In this document: positions 11,101 through 22,300 of the stretch, piece after piece | Layout: each line of letters starts with the position of its first letter | Numbering within the stretch: the first letter of the stretch is position 1 | Assembly: GCF_018143015.1 (NCBI RefSeq) | Contig: NC_054741.1 | Coordinates: forward strand, 16,615,736-16,679,735 | Length of the DNA: 64,000 nt | From: Lytechinus variegatus | Lineage: Eukaryota; Echinodermata; Echinoidea; Temnopleuroida; Toxopneustidae | Direction of reading: 5' to 3' | The notes under the pieces: generated by a model | What the model was told of the DNA's origin: nothing | What the model saw: only the letters and a program-made list of their open reading frames with translations | Database searches by the model: none | Position numbers and translations under genes: made by a program

Positions 11101-13412
11101 CCAGTGATTCACGGGGTTTCAAAAAGCATCAAAATCATGTTTTCGTTGATTTGAAAATGTACTCCTTAAAGGTCAAGTCCAACCCAGAAAAATGTTTATT
11201 TGAAATATAACAAGCGGGCCAGAGCCCAGGACTCGTCTGTGTAATATGAGGCAGAGGATACTCTCCAAAACTGGGTAGAATGGCGTCGCAATAGCACTCC
11301 AAATAAAAGGGGAAATATAAATACGCACTTACTTCGATGATATGGATGAATGTCTATCGCGACACAGAATATCCCGACATCTAGGCACAAACTGGACCCT
11401 CAAAAAAAAGGAAGAGTTCTGTCTCGTTGGTTCTTCTTTCAAATTGAAAACAAAATGGCCGATTGATACGAGAACGAACGCAACGTAGAGGTCTACCTTT
11501 TCCTTTTTTAAGGGTCCAGTTTGTGCTTCAATGTCAGGATTCTGTGTCACTATAGACCTTCATCCATATCATCGAGGTAAGCGCATAATTTATATTTTCC
11601 CTTTTTATTTGGAGTGCTATTGTGACCCTATGCTACCCCATGGAGAGTAACTATGTCTGCCTAATATTACAAGGACGAGTCCTGGGTTCCCTGGGCCTAG
11701 ATAGCCTGGGGCGTTTTGGGGAGTGAAAGTTATATACTGTACGTATAGAGTCACACCCCACTAACGACTGGGAGCCCTACCTATATTTCCACACATACGG
11801 GTACAAGACCAGAAACTTTCGCCCCCGAGAATTCTACTTTCCCTCTTAAAGATCTAGCTCTAAAACATGTACATGGGGTCCAACTTCATTTCCAACATTT
11901 CTGCGATATTGATTTCATTTTTAAAGAAGTCATTAAAAAAACGAGAGATTTGTTATGAAAAGATGGGAAGAGCTTACAGCCGTGTTTACATCGCCATCTT
12001 GATTTCTTTGTCTTCCGCTTGGTGACAGCACGCAAAGGTTTCACTTTCTTTTTCACAAAGCAGTTAAATTATGTATGCACACCTCATAATTCATTACAAA
12101 TGCGAGTTGATGATCCACTACAGTCCGACCTCTCCTATCCGGACACGTTGGGACCAGCACCAATCCGGATAAGGGATTTATCCGGATCTGGGAGACCCAA
12201 TATTAAATACATGCAGCTGCGCTGCCGGCTGCCTCCCCAGGCCACCGGCGGTAGCTACACTGCACTATTGTAGTGGGTGTACGGTAATGTAAAGACAATA
12301 TTCACTGCACAGTCAGTGCAAATTATAGGCAGTGTTTTTTATTGAAATTAAATCGATCGATGGCCAAAACTCTTGGATAATTTACCTGCTAAAATGACTG
12401 AGGTATACATCGAGCATACTTCGAAAGAAAGTGAATGACTCGATGAAACCAAGTTTTAAAATTAGATCATCGTGGCGGGTATCGCAGCTTCGCAATGTCA
12501 GCCATTGTTCCACTGACTGTAGGCTCAAACATGATAGATGGCGCTGTCCGTATTGAGGCCTAAAGTTAGCTAGCAAGACATGTGTTGTTTTTCCCGCGAA
12601 GCAAAAAGAGAAACATGATGAAATGTTTGCGCTGCACCCTGATTTACTGGAAATTATCATTCCTAAAGTTCTTTTGGTGATTTGGGTGAGATATTTTCAT
12701 TAAAAATATGTTTGGTGTAGGGTGACTATGACTATGACATTGTTGGAAATATATGTAATCAGAGTGGGTTTATGTATAGGATTGAGTTTAGATTGAAATC
12801 TCATTTCCTCACGTACCTGTACTAGATTTAAAAAAAAAAAAAAAATCTCGGCAAGTGTGCGTCCGGATAATAGAGATCTGGATAAGGGGAGGCCGGATAA
12901 GAAGAGAGGTACTATGAGTATGACTGAGTATGACTGTATTCACTAATCACTATTTCTTTTGTTTCATTGTTTGAATTAGACCCTCCAGGCCCTCTACGGC
13001 TACGCTCTATTATAGAGCTATACAAATACAATATTTCATTCTTTAAGATGACCCCTAACAAAGTAACATGCCTAAACTAAAACGCCTAAAATAACCATCT
13101 ACAAGTACAGGTCATACAACGGCCTCGCGATGCAATACGCGTAGGGCCTATCGATCCGTGTGAATGACCATGCACCAAAGCACTGCCACTTGTGCCAGAC
13201 ACAATAGTCAATACATGGGAATAAAGTGTAACTTACTTCTTTTTGGTCATCATTTTCTCGAACTTTCGAAGAGAAAAGCCATGGGTAACTTTATTTTTGT
13301 TGTAGTGTGTACTGGTACTTAATCGAAAAATCAATGTATTTTGTAAATTGTCCGCTCCATAAAAAGTTAATCGTGAAGTCAACATTTGACGGACATAGCA
13401 GATGACAGCCAT
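7653..13412 (-). CDS. RBFA: Mitochondrial ribosome-binding factor A (5 exons, complete)
   Basis: Coding segments, 5' to 3' on the minus strand: 13412-13237, 10725-10677, 9855-9691, 8777-8665 and 8142-7653. All have GT/AG sites and matching phases, total 993 nt, giving about 330 residues against about 343 in human RBFA. The start region (MAVICYVRQMLTSRLTFYG) is basic and lacks acidic residues, as in a mitochondrial targeting peptide. Exons 3-5 give the KH-like RbfA domain (about residues 90-190): NTILYEHIVDLVN, ELEQLQVQILSVRVAGDMSV, ARVYW and LGNVPRVCFLKDK. The match VDHLLASADFGP to human LDQLLAVADFGP fixes the identity. The tail is Lys-rich, then acidic (EEDFEVEDPRETEDI). By family, it binds the small mitoribosomal subunit late in assembly, near helix 45 of 12S rRNA. 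Downstream, NAE1 is convergent. Confidence 0.93.
8480..8640. repeat. Fragment of a family-G element in RBFA intron 4
   Basis: The run 'aacttcaccgatac' region ('tcaaaccttcaccgatactt') parallels the fragment at 460-620 ('tcaaatcttcaccaatgtgt'). Confidence 0.45.
8665..8777 (-). CDS. RBFA: RBFA exon 4
   Basis: Acceptor CATAG before 8777; donor GTATGT at 8664-8659. 37 codons plus two bases: VRVAGDMSVARVYWQASGNA and the following helix. Confidence 0.9.
8778..9690 (-). other. RBFA intron 3 without recognised feature
   Basis: AT-rich. No element ends or exon were seen. Confidence 0.5.
9691..9855 (-). CDS. RBFA: RBFA exon 3
   Basis: Acceptor TACCAG before 9855; donor GTGAGT at 9690-9685. 55 codons with LQVFNTILYEHIVDLVNSNY, the first helix and strand of the KH-like domain. 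Confidence 0.9.
10036..10266. repeat. Short element with GCCGTATGC ends in RBFA intron 2
   Basis: Left 'ccatggccgtatgcaaaaat' and right 'ggctgcatacggctatg' are inverted complements over about 13 bp. A 10-G run lies inside the right end. Confidence 0.6.
10677..10725 (-). CDS. RBFA: RBFA exon 2
   Basis: Acceptor TTACAG before 10725; donor GTGAGT at 10676-10671. One base plus 16 codons: KKFYSDPVHTSQLGKM. Confidence 0.85.
11166..11215 (+). repeat. Left terminus of a family-A element, truncated
   Basis: TTAAAGGTCAAGTCCAACCC and following bases match the left arm at 27809. No matching right end is present. The inverted duplication starting near 11213 follows directly. Confidence 0.65.
11213..11700. 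repeat. Inverted duplication carrying exon-like sequence and splice donors
   Basis: Two arms of about 200 bp (roughly 11213-11415 and 11500-11700) are inverted complements, about 85% alike by eye. Shared words are 'cccaggactcgtc', 'gcactccaaataaaa', 'atcatcgaggtaagcg' (minus-strand version 'atcatcgaagtaagtg') and 'gcacaaactggaccct'. The loop (about 11416-11499) holds 'caaaatggccgattg'. Each arm, read outward from the loop, runs exon-like sequence into GTAAG. It lies in RBFA intron 1. No protein is recognised. Confidence 0.75.
12116..12914. mobile_element. Non-autonomous element with pogo/Tigger-like ends
   Basis: The left end 'cagtccgacctctcctatcc' and the right end, inverted, 'agtacctctcttcttatccg' share the CTCTCYTATCCGG core. 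TCCGGAT words recur just inside both ends, and a TA lies at each boundary. Such CTCTYTTATCCGG ends are typical of pogo/Tigger relatives. About 800 bp, with no transposase recognised in any frame. Lies in RBFA intron 1. Confidence 0.65.
13237..13412 (-). CDS. RBFA: RBFA exon 1 (start and targeting peptide)
   Basis: ATG at 13412-13410; 58 codons plus AA; donor GTAAGT at 13236-13231. Contains HGFSLRKFEKMMTKK, leading into the human-like KKF motif. Confidence 0.85.
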
Positions 13413-13489
13413 TTTTCTCTTTTTTAATTTATTGATTCAGAACAAACGTAGATGGCGTCAACACTTCAAATTCAAGGCCGGCCCAAAGG

Positions 13490-13860
13490 AAGTTCACCAT
13501 GAAGAAAAGTTTGCATAAATAGCGGGAAAATTATATAAAAATATTGGTTAAGGTTTGAGAAAAATTTGTTAAAGATTTAGAAAGTTATTACAATTTAAAA
13601 TCTTGATTTGTGACGTCACAAATGAGAAGCTGGCCCATATGTTATGTAATATAAATTGCATGATTTCCATTAATAGTTCCTATTTTTTCTATAAATGATC
13701 AAGTGTGAAATGATTTGTCTATTGATATGCAAAAAGTACAGTAAAAACTATTTTCAATTTTCTGAGTAAATGAAATTTCATTGATTTTTTTTTTACAATT
13801 CCCTAGCTATGTAGGAATGCTGCTCTCATATGATGTCACAAATCAAATAATAAAAATTTG
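13490..13860. repeat. Family-G element, diverged copy, upstream of RBFA
   Basis: 'gtgacgtcacaaatgagaag', 'catatgttatgtaatataaa' and 'tatgatgtcacaaatcaaat' parallel the copy at 39014-39838. The element starts 78 bp from the RBFA start codon and may hold the promoter region. Confidence 0.55.
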
Positions 13861-13869
13861 AATTATTTA

Positions 13870-14222
13870 TATATCACTTCATTTTTACTTCTCGTTCTCC
13901 TTTCTTTTCTTTCCCTTCACCTTTGCCCTTCATTTGCTTCTCTTTTCCCCTTTTTCTTTCCTCTCTCATTTTCCCTTCATTTACTTTTCATTCTCTATTC
14001 CTTTTTTCCATCCCTCCCTTTTCTCTTCTTGTCCCCTCCCCTTTCCATTCTCTTTTCTCCCCCTTCCTTTCCCTCTGTTCATTCTTTTCATCCCTTGTCT
14101 TTCCCTCTCCCCCATCTCTTACTATATATCCTCTATCCCTTGTCCTTTTTCCCCTTTACCTTCTCTCTTTTCCCCTTTACCTTCTCTCTTTTCCCCTTTT
14201 CTTTACCTTCTCCTTATTAATT
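13870..14222 (+). repeat. Polypyrimidine tract (CT-rich microsatellite)
   Basis: About 350 bp of nearly pure C/T on the plus strand, with short tandem units such as 'tctcttttcccctttacctt' near 14160-14200. Open frames through it (Ser/Phe/Pro/Leu only) are compositional. Confidence 0.9.
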
Positions 14223-14235
14223 CATTTATTTATTC

Positions 14236-14261
14236 ATTTTTTTTTTTTTTTTGGGGGGGGG
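14236..14261 (+). repeat. T-run/G-run junction
   Basis: About 16 T followed by 9 G and then GCTTC. The same arrangement, ending GCTTC, is seen at 35801-35824. Confidence 0.85.
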
Positions 14262-14473
14262 CTTCTAAGGCCCCTCCTGTCATGGAACCACACCCCAGCT
14301 CACATACATGCATGCTACATTGATCCCTGACTGGTTAAACTTGAATGAATGTATCCCGAAACTTTTCAATCAAAATTCATACTTTGGCTTATTTTACCCA
14401 GCTGGTTGAATAGCTATGAAATGTGTGTTTCTTATCAGGATCAAGCAACTTCTTTGCTCTAACAAAAAGCCCC

Positions 14474-15034
14474 GGGGGGGGGGGGGGGGCACTTACATTG
14501 AGGAGTGGATACCATGCGCGACCAAAAAAACACGTAAAAAAGGATGTCTTTTCACGATAGGGCATGTTACGTACGTAACGTGATAAGGGTGTCAAAACAC
14601 AATAATGCTGAAAAAAGGGTATCTATTTCGATAGGAAAATTATGTGTTTAGGGTCGAATTTGCGGGGATGATAAAACAAAATTAAAATGTTTTATAAAGG
14701 ATGTCCTTTTTGCCTCAACACTTCGTGTTTAGAGTCCGATTTGCACGAGGTGTAAAAGGTGGGGTCGTACTAAACAAAATAAGATAAAGCCGATGACTGA
14801 AGGACCCGTAACAATAAAACATTCCTGTACTTGTTCAGGGGTTCATTTCAGGGAAGATTTGCCAAGAGTATCGTTTTGTTTCCAATACTCGTTAAGGGTA
14901 GCTAGGGTTTCACACGCCAATACTTGTTAAGGGGTGCATTTTCAGAATATGGAAATTACGTGTTTAGGGTGCTTTTCGCGACCCCATGGTCGCGCATGGT
15001 ATCCACTCGTGAATGGAAGTGGCCCCCCCCCCCC
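14474..15034. mobile_element. 560-bp element with G-run/C-run termini
   Basis: The left end is a 16-base G run, then CACTTACATTGAGGAGTGG and ATACCATGCGCGACC. The right end is GGTCGCGCATGGTATCCACT, CGTGAATGGAAGTGG and a 12-base C run. The ends are inverted complements over about 45 bp. The interior repeats 'cgtgtttagggt'-like words (14642, 14727, 14960). No transposase frame. Intergenic, between RBFA and PIGM. Confidence 0.85.
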
Positions 15035-15042
15035 GGGCAAAA

Positions 15043-15890
15043 AGCACCAAATAATTTCAAGTGTATCTAAGAACCTTTATACTACTATGTTCCAGAGTTT
15101 TCCAAATATCAGTCTGGTTGTGCCCAAGTTGTCTTCTGGATTTCATACGATCAAAATGAGGAAAGATCTTGGTTACACAGACTTCCATTCACTTCTTCAC
15201 ATTTCCTGAGTGCCCAATTATGACTTTAATATTATTGTTATTATCATTATTGTTGCATCCTGTAAATGTGGTGGGCCCTATTAATCTAAAAAGGAAATAT
15301 GACAATTTGAAGGAAAAAAAAGACTCAATAAACATTCTGTAAAACAAAGTTTAATAAATAGAGCTTTACTTTAAACAAATTAAAAATAGAAGTTCTTTCA
15401 CTTCCAATGTAATCAGTCCTCTAGCTAGACCAATTTTAGTGGGGGTTGCTATTTTATGGCAAGATTTTGTTCAGGCTGAGTTAGTGGTCTTAAAGCCAGA
15501 AGTATAGGAACATCAATCTGACATTAGCAAATCTAAGATGTAAGAATGTTTACTGTAAATTATGCAAAAAAAAGATTAAAGATGAAAATGAACCCAAAGT
15601 GCAACTCCTCTTTGCAAGAAGTTGTGTTTGAAACACTTTTCATCTGAAATTAGTGGTGGACGGATGCAGTGTTTTTCATGAGTGGTGGTCAGAAATCTTC
15701 TGTGCCGGTTGGGCCGACCACTGCCCTCCACTGTAGCTATAACACTATAGAAAGCGCCTGGTATCCTCAGGCCAAAAGCACTATTCAAATCAAGCTATTA
15801 TCATTTTTGTTATTAAAACAAATAACCCAAGAAAGGGTCACCAGTTGTGCGTAGAGTCAATCAGAACTTGGGAACAACTTTATGAAACAC
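15043..15890. other. Intergenic sequence, RBFA-PIGM
   Basis: No gene or element with defined ends recognised. Confidence 0.45.
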
Positions 15891-16195
15891 CCATCAGATG
15901 AATAGTGAACAAACGCTATGGGAATCAGAGAATTCAGTAGTCAAACAGGTCTGTTGCCTCCTAGCATCGGGTAGTGCCCCACACAAGGCCTATGGAAATT
16001 ACAGAATCTGGTAGTCAACATGTTAACCCATTGCCTATGAGAATCAGATGTATTTGTACAAAAGCCTCAAGTTATCACAGAATTCAGCAGCAAACAGGTT
16101 AACCCATTGCCTACTGGAAGTGGCAGTCCCCGTATGAATCCCACAGGAATCACAGAACTCAGCAGTCAATGGGATTAAGTCTAATGTTCAATGAC
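15890..16195 (+). repeat. Diverged tandem repeat of a 'gttaacccattgcctactgg' unit
   Basis: Units of roughly 75-90 bp contain 'aacccattgcctay', 'gcctatggraattacagaat' and 'cagtagtcaacag'. They end just past the PIGM stop codon. The same unit recurs at 44890-44970 and 45540-45910. Confidence 0.75.
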
Positions 16196-16198
16196 CTG

Positions 16199-16366
16199 CT
16201 AGCAAGTTTTGAGGCATTTGCCTTCTTTACATGTTTCTCTCGTAAGAATTAGGCGAACCAAAATATAGACATTGGTGATGAAGAAGACTAGTCCAGCTAA
16301 CCAGATGAAGAGGAAGGTATCCATTCCCTCAAATTCAAGGTAATATGCTGGTAGGAGCCATAGAGC
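16199..16366 (-). CDS. PIGM: PIGM exon 5 (terminal)
   Basis: Acceptor CTACAG before 16366; stop TAG at 16201-16199. Encodes [20 protein letters not shown] and the last membrane helix; ends KEGKCLKTC. There is no KKXX signal. Confidence 0.95.
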   Translation of the reverse strand, partial: ALWLLPAYYLEFEGMDTFLFIWLAGLVFFITNVYILVRLILTRETCKEGKCLKTC

Positions 16367-19300
16367 CTGTAGAAGAGAGAAGACAATTATCTCAATAGTT
16401 AAACACCAAGTAAAGATCATTCGAATCCTGTAGAAAACAGTTTAAAAAGTCTAGAAAAAATTTTGTCATGGAATGAGAACTGGAAAATATGAAAAAGATA
16501 AATAATGTAATAATAAAGTGGCATATTATTTTTGCAATGAATATAGAAGTATTATGTAACCCCTTACCTAGCTTTATACAGAAGTGTGGTCTAAAATTCT
16601 AGTTTAGACCAGGCCAGGGTTGAATCTTGGTTTAAATATCAGAAAAACATCCAGAATCACCTTCTTCTTTTTTTTTATTTGACACAGCAGAGAAAACACA
16701 AGACTAATTTAAATGAATAATTACAATGTAAAAAACAATGTAGAATTCACTACTTTATGGAATAAATGAATCAAATAATCAATACACATAAAAAAGATTT
16801 GATGCTCCTAACAACTGTCCTATGAAACTGTCAATAATACAAGATCACTGTTGCGATGAAATCCCATTTAACACATTTTAAGCCATTCAGGACATCTTAC
16901 ACTTTTTGGTTTTACTCGATAACTTTTCATGCAAAACCCTTAAAACCATGAAAAATGTGTCAAAAGAAATTAAAAATAATCTACACAGCTGAGCTTATAC
17001 TTAATGCACCAGACTCATTTGTTCATTGGCGATTTTTTTGGGGTAAAGATTACCATTAAATCTCTCAATTCAAAATCACTCTTGCCTCATCAACCTATGT
17101 TTTCCAGTCTCCAAAAAGTCCTTAAAAATCAAACATTTATATTTCTGTCAATTCCTTGGAATTACTTTAAAAAATCAAATGTGTGAACTACTCTCACGTA
17201 CTAGGAGACTGTAATTTCCAAGAAATATCTTGGAAATATAGCTAGCAAACTCTGGGGTTGGAAACTAGAGTGACATTTCCCCTTACCTGGGCTAGGAACC
17301 AAGCAGTAATCAGACCAAGTCCTTCCTTGATAGACATGATAGTGGCTGGCAAGATGACAGGTAATAGAGTCAGGTACCACAAAAAATACTGCAGAAAAAG
17401 AGAACAAATCATCATTAGTCGGTGAGAAAAATATCAATTCGCACATTCGGATATCAGAAATGCCACACAGGGGGTGTTGCTAGAAAATATCATAATTGGT
17501 CATTTTCAAACGTGAGTGACACGACAATCGGAGAGGTTTAAGGGCTCATATCTTCAAACTTTAAGGTTATGAATCAATCATGACTACTATATTATATACA
17601 ATGTAGGACTGGCATGGGCCACTACGAGTTTGATTTGAATTCAACAATTCGTTTAGCAGATATGATTAAAAAATGGTGCGTGAGTGACACGACAAATTTT
17701 GGACATGGGTTTCTGACCACTAACACATATGGTTGGATTCGTGCCCAAGTAGTTGTCATGGAGTACTGTGAGTACCAGTAAATGGACATAAATAGTGTAC
17801 CTATCTAACACATATGGTCGAAATCAATCAAGCCTTCTCTATGGAAAATGGTACCCTCCTATATACCGTGAGTGACACGACATCCAAAACGTGAGTGACA
17901 CGACAAGTGCAAAAATACAACATTTATCTCAACATTGAAAGTATTTTTTGCATGATGTAGAAGAGTAAAATACCATTAACCAAAAAACAAGCTTAATTAC
18001 ATAACTGCTTTCTTTTAAGTTCATAATATGTCATCCTGATGTTTTATTCTTGGTTTATGGTCATATTTGCCCATCAACTCACATTCCCTATACCATACCA
18101 CATTGTCACACTAGGGCTTCTACCACTCTCCTCTTTAGAGGAGGAGGAGGCACTTGAAGGAGGTGTTATGAGGTCTTGGCATTGACATCAACTCAAACAT
18201 TCTTTTTGTGGCCTGATATCATTCAAAACTTTGACTCTTTCTCCCTATCTGTATATGAAAGTTTACAGGTTTATACAATTCAGCATCCACAACGGATGGA
18301 ATAATTTTTCCTTGTAAGAAAGGTATTCTCAATAGTCACTCACATCATCTTGCATGGTCTGGTAGCCAATGATATCATGTATGACTCCCTTTTCTTGAAA
18401 TATTGGATTACAATATTATCCTCCTTTAATATTTTTATAGGCATTGTCCAAATAGGACATGGCAGTTTAAATGTCTTTTTTGGTACCAAACCACAATCAC
18501 GTTGCTGCACACTTCAGATGGACTATCAGCAAATCGCCTTGAGAAAATTGGAAATTCAACTCAACAAGCATAGGTTTTCTCCTGAACACTGCTTGTATGT
18601 GGACCCTCCCAAGGCAGTACATGTAGGCACTGTACCAAAATTCAGCTCTATGCTTTTTGCTGGAATTTGTAAGCGCCTTTTCATTGCTTCACCTGAAATG
18701 TTTGTTTTCTTGCAAATTTGTTTATTTCATGTCCTGGAATACAAGCTTTATGGCAAATGAAAAGGTTGATTTAATCAATCAGAAGGAAAAGAAAAATATT
18801 TTCTTTTCTGAATTTGAAAAAATGTTTGGTGTTCATGGTGATCTCTTATATCTCATGTACACTACTTTACCACTAAAATTTCTGCAAATTTCAAAAAAGG
18901 ATCCGTGACTTTTCTAGCTGAGTATAACAAAGAAATAACTTTACTCAAAAGAAAGGTGAACTTTCTGCTTATTTCTGTAAATGGAGACAGAGAATGTTCG
19001 AGTAATACCTACGTGTAGGTATGACTTGAACCATCACCCTCACCAACCCTTTATGCATTGTAAATATGTCCATTGCTTAAGTATAGTGGTTTTCTCTTGA
19101 TACATTCATAATTTTGGGTTGATTGATTATGTTGTTATATTCTTAATCACAGTACATTAACCAAAATATGAATTAGGATCCGAGTCTTCACACCAATGGA
19201 AAATTGTCAGGATTTTTTAAACCAAGGCAACCAAGGAGAGGAGAGAAAATAGATGAACTCAATGTCAAATTCAATATTTCCATAAAAAGGAGTAAAATTA

Positions 19301-22300
19301 GGAAGATGGAGGAAATTATTAGCCTGAAATAGGCCTAAATGATGTCAGGAACAACATTTTGACTGTATCCCTGGTAAAACGCTTCAAAAATTAATGGATG
19401 TCCTTTTTTATACACAATATAATACGTGAGTGACACGACATTTTGTGAGTGACACGACATTGTGAGTGACACGACACAACTTTGACAGTTAATTTTAGCT
19501 TTACCTTAACACATTGGACAAAGTTACTTCATATACAATAAGGTACAGATAAACTGTATTTGCTCCAGTACTGGGATAAATTAATTTTCAGAATACACAG
19601 CTCTAGAAAACTTTTTGCATTTAAAACGTGAGTGACACGACAACCAGTTTTGAAAACTTTGAAACCCAATTTTTTTCAGAAAAACACTTCACAGAATTTT
19701 TTTTTGCTTTTTAGGAGTTAGATACAATACACAGCTTGTATCTTGCCAACAAATGTGCTTCTAATACAAATTTTATATTGTGATAGGCAATATGTGAATT
19801 TTAATGCAAAAATCAACATTTTGTAACATTTAATTTCCCTTGCATAAAATTCACTGTATCTCAAGACATAATTAATAATTTTATGTAAATGAAATGGAAA
19901 AATATACTTTAAGATGTCTAGTTTCAAAAAACATTGAAGCCTAATGATTTCCAGCAAGTTTTAATTTTCACCCCCATGTCCACTTTTGTTTGAAAATGAC
20001 CAATTGCAATCCATTATTCAAAATTTCTGTTGCTAGGTTACTGATGATATTTTTCAACTATTACTATAGGAAGATGACTTTTACTTCATGTTGCAAGAAG
20101 CAGACCTGCAATGAAGTGCAAATTTGCAATTAACTGCTGGACTTATGACTGATTTGAGACCAAAACTTGACTTGCTATTGATTGCAAGTTTCTTGCAATG
20201 CCCCATCCAGATTAATTTTTTTTAAAGCAGGATCTCATCAAGATTAACCTTATCATATGGTATTATACATATTTTATATATATAACAATGTGTTTTCTGT
20301 GAAACACATATGGCAGAAGAGAATCAAAATTCAAGTATACAATTCTTAATCATGCAAATATAAAAAATAAAATAAAAATAACTTGAAGGCATAATCTCAA
20401 AATGAATGATAAAATGATTTAGTAACGGTCTCCAGCCATGGGTAAAATTGTACGTTACTTGACAACAGCTTTATGAAACACCAATCGAGGGGGTAACTAC
20501 CATGACAGCAGAGCTCAGCAGCCAATCTCAATCAAATTTTCCATGGTGGTTACAATAGTGGCAAAGATACCATAGTTGCAAGTCTTTATAAAGACTGTGC
20601 CATATTTATGAAACGGACCAATGCTAGATTAGCATTTCATGAAGTCTTCTTATTATAACAAATGAACTATTGATATACTACCAGCCAATAAAATTGCATG
20701 AGTTCAGGGGCCCGTTTCTCAACACCGTCATAAGTCTAACTTCTTGACTAAATCGGAGATAGTGAGCTACTTGTCCGCTAACCGTTTCACGAAGCCCTCT
20801 TTACCAAGATCGGGTACAACAACCTCACTAAATATTTATGACACCTCCGAGCCTGTCCTAACTTCTTTCTTAATGACGTAGTGGCATCATGTGGGTAGAC
20901 TATGACATGCAAAATTGGTTAGAAATTTTAAAATTATAATCTTACGTAATCAATCATAGAGGTTGAAATTACATCACAAAACCTGTGGGATAATGCATTA
21001 AATGACAATTGTCATGCAAATAAACTATAAAAATTGTTAACGCCACAAATCCATTCATTTTGAAATAGAAAAATGATTTAATCGATAAAGATTCTACCAC
21101 GTCAGGCCATCCATAACTCAACTTGTATATTTTTTTTATTTTCAGACCCCTGTTAAAAGTTGGATAAATTCTCAAATCTCAAATTTATGCATGCAATTTG
21201 TCAAATATCGTATGTTTCGGTATCAATGATTAAAAATATTTCATTAAACTATATTTTGATGACGATTGGAATCGTAAAAGATCGTATAATTACCATCATT
21301 TTACAAAGAAAACCGTTCTGGTTTACTTTCGTAAACTATTAAAATTGGATATCCCGGTGTACCCATCTCAAAGTCCACAAGTGACTTTATAGTCATGAAA
21401 TGAATTATTCATAATTTGATTTTCTCTGCAATTGAATGCTCCAGTCTTCATGGTCTAAGTATGTGTGATGCATAATTCTTTTTGAAAATTATGCTATTTT
21501 GTGACTAAGGCTACGTCTCGTCTGCTCTTTTTACCGATAGTATCGATATCGAGGCATTCTAGTTAGGAAGACTTTCGAGAAACAGGTTTAGTTAGATGGG
21601 AACTAACTCGGTTGTTGGTGGATAAAGATATGACTAACTAGTCCAGTTGTTGAGAAACGGGCCCCAGTAGTTTTAAGCTGTTATTTTAATGTTATTGCAA
21701 TGGGTCAAAGCTCCAGGTCTATTTTGTTTTCAGACCCATCGCCAGAAGGCAATCAATTCTACCTTTAATCAGAGACCCAATTCGATTTTGGTCGTAGCCA
21801 GGACGCAACACTGGCACAGGTCCGACAGTCCCAGACCAGTAAAAATTGCTCTCGGGCCAGTAGTTTTTCAGAAAGAGCCAGATTTACTGGTCTGACATGA
21901 CCATACAAAATTTATCAAACTGATACAAATTATATTTTCTTGTCTTTTGTAAATTATAACAAGTGGAATGCCTCTGGCCGTCTCACCTGCATCACGCGGT
22001 TCAATATAGCAGCAGTGCTGACTTTGAATACTACTTTAACTCGCACAAGATGTTCAGTGATACATGGTTACTCTTATGTCCACTTTTTATGAACTAGACC
22101 AATAAACTTACAGAGATATGATGGTTATTCAACGAAAAACCCCAACATGGCCAAAGTTCATTGACCTTACATGACCTTTGACCTTGATCATGTGACCTGA
22201 AACTCGAACAGGATGTTCAGTGATACTTGATTACTCTTATATACAAGTTTCATGAATCAGATCCATAAACTTTCAAAGTTATGATGGTAATTCAACAGAT

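Noticed and set aside
11196-11550. Open frames of 64 and 73 codons
   Set aside because: They cross the inverted duplication and splice-like sites; no protein family match.
12382-12660. 92-codon minus-strand open frame inside the pogo-like element
   Set aside because: No resemblance to a pogo/Tigger transposase (no HTH or DDE motifs seen).
13858-14330. Three overlapping open frames of 120-135 codons
   Set aside because: They read the polypyrimidine tract and contain almost only Ser, Phe, Pro and Leu; three frames open at once is a composition effect.
14389-15209. Open frames with GRAWYPL and PPPPP
   Set aside because: They translate the terminal repeats (ATACCATGCGCGACC and the G/C runs) of the element at 14474-15034.
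18350-18760. 136-codon open frame inside the 2.5-kb transposon
   Set aside because: No catalytic DDE/DDD pattern or zinc finger is visible and the composition is like the surrounding DNA; not called as a gene.
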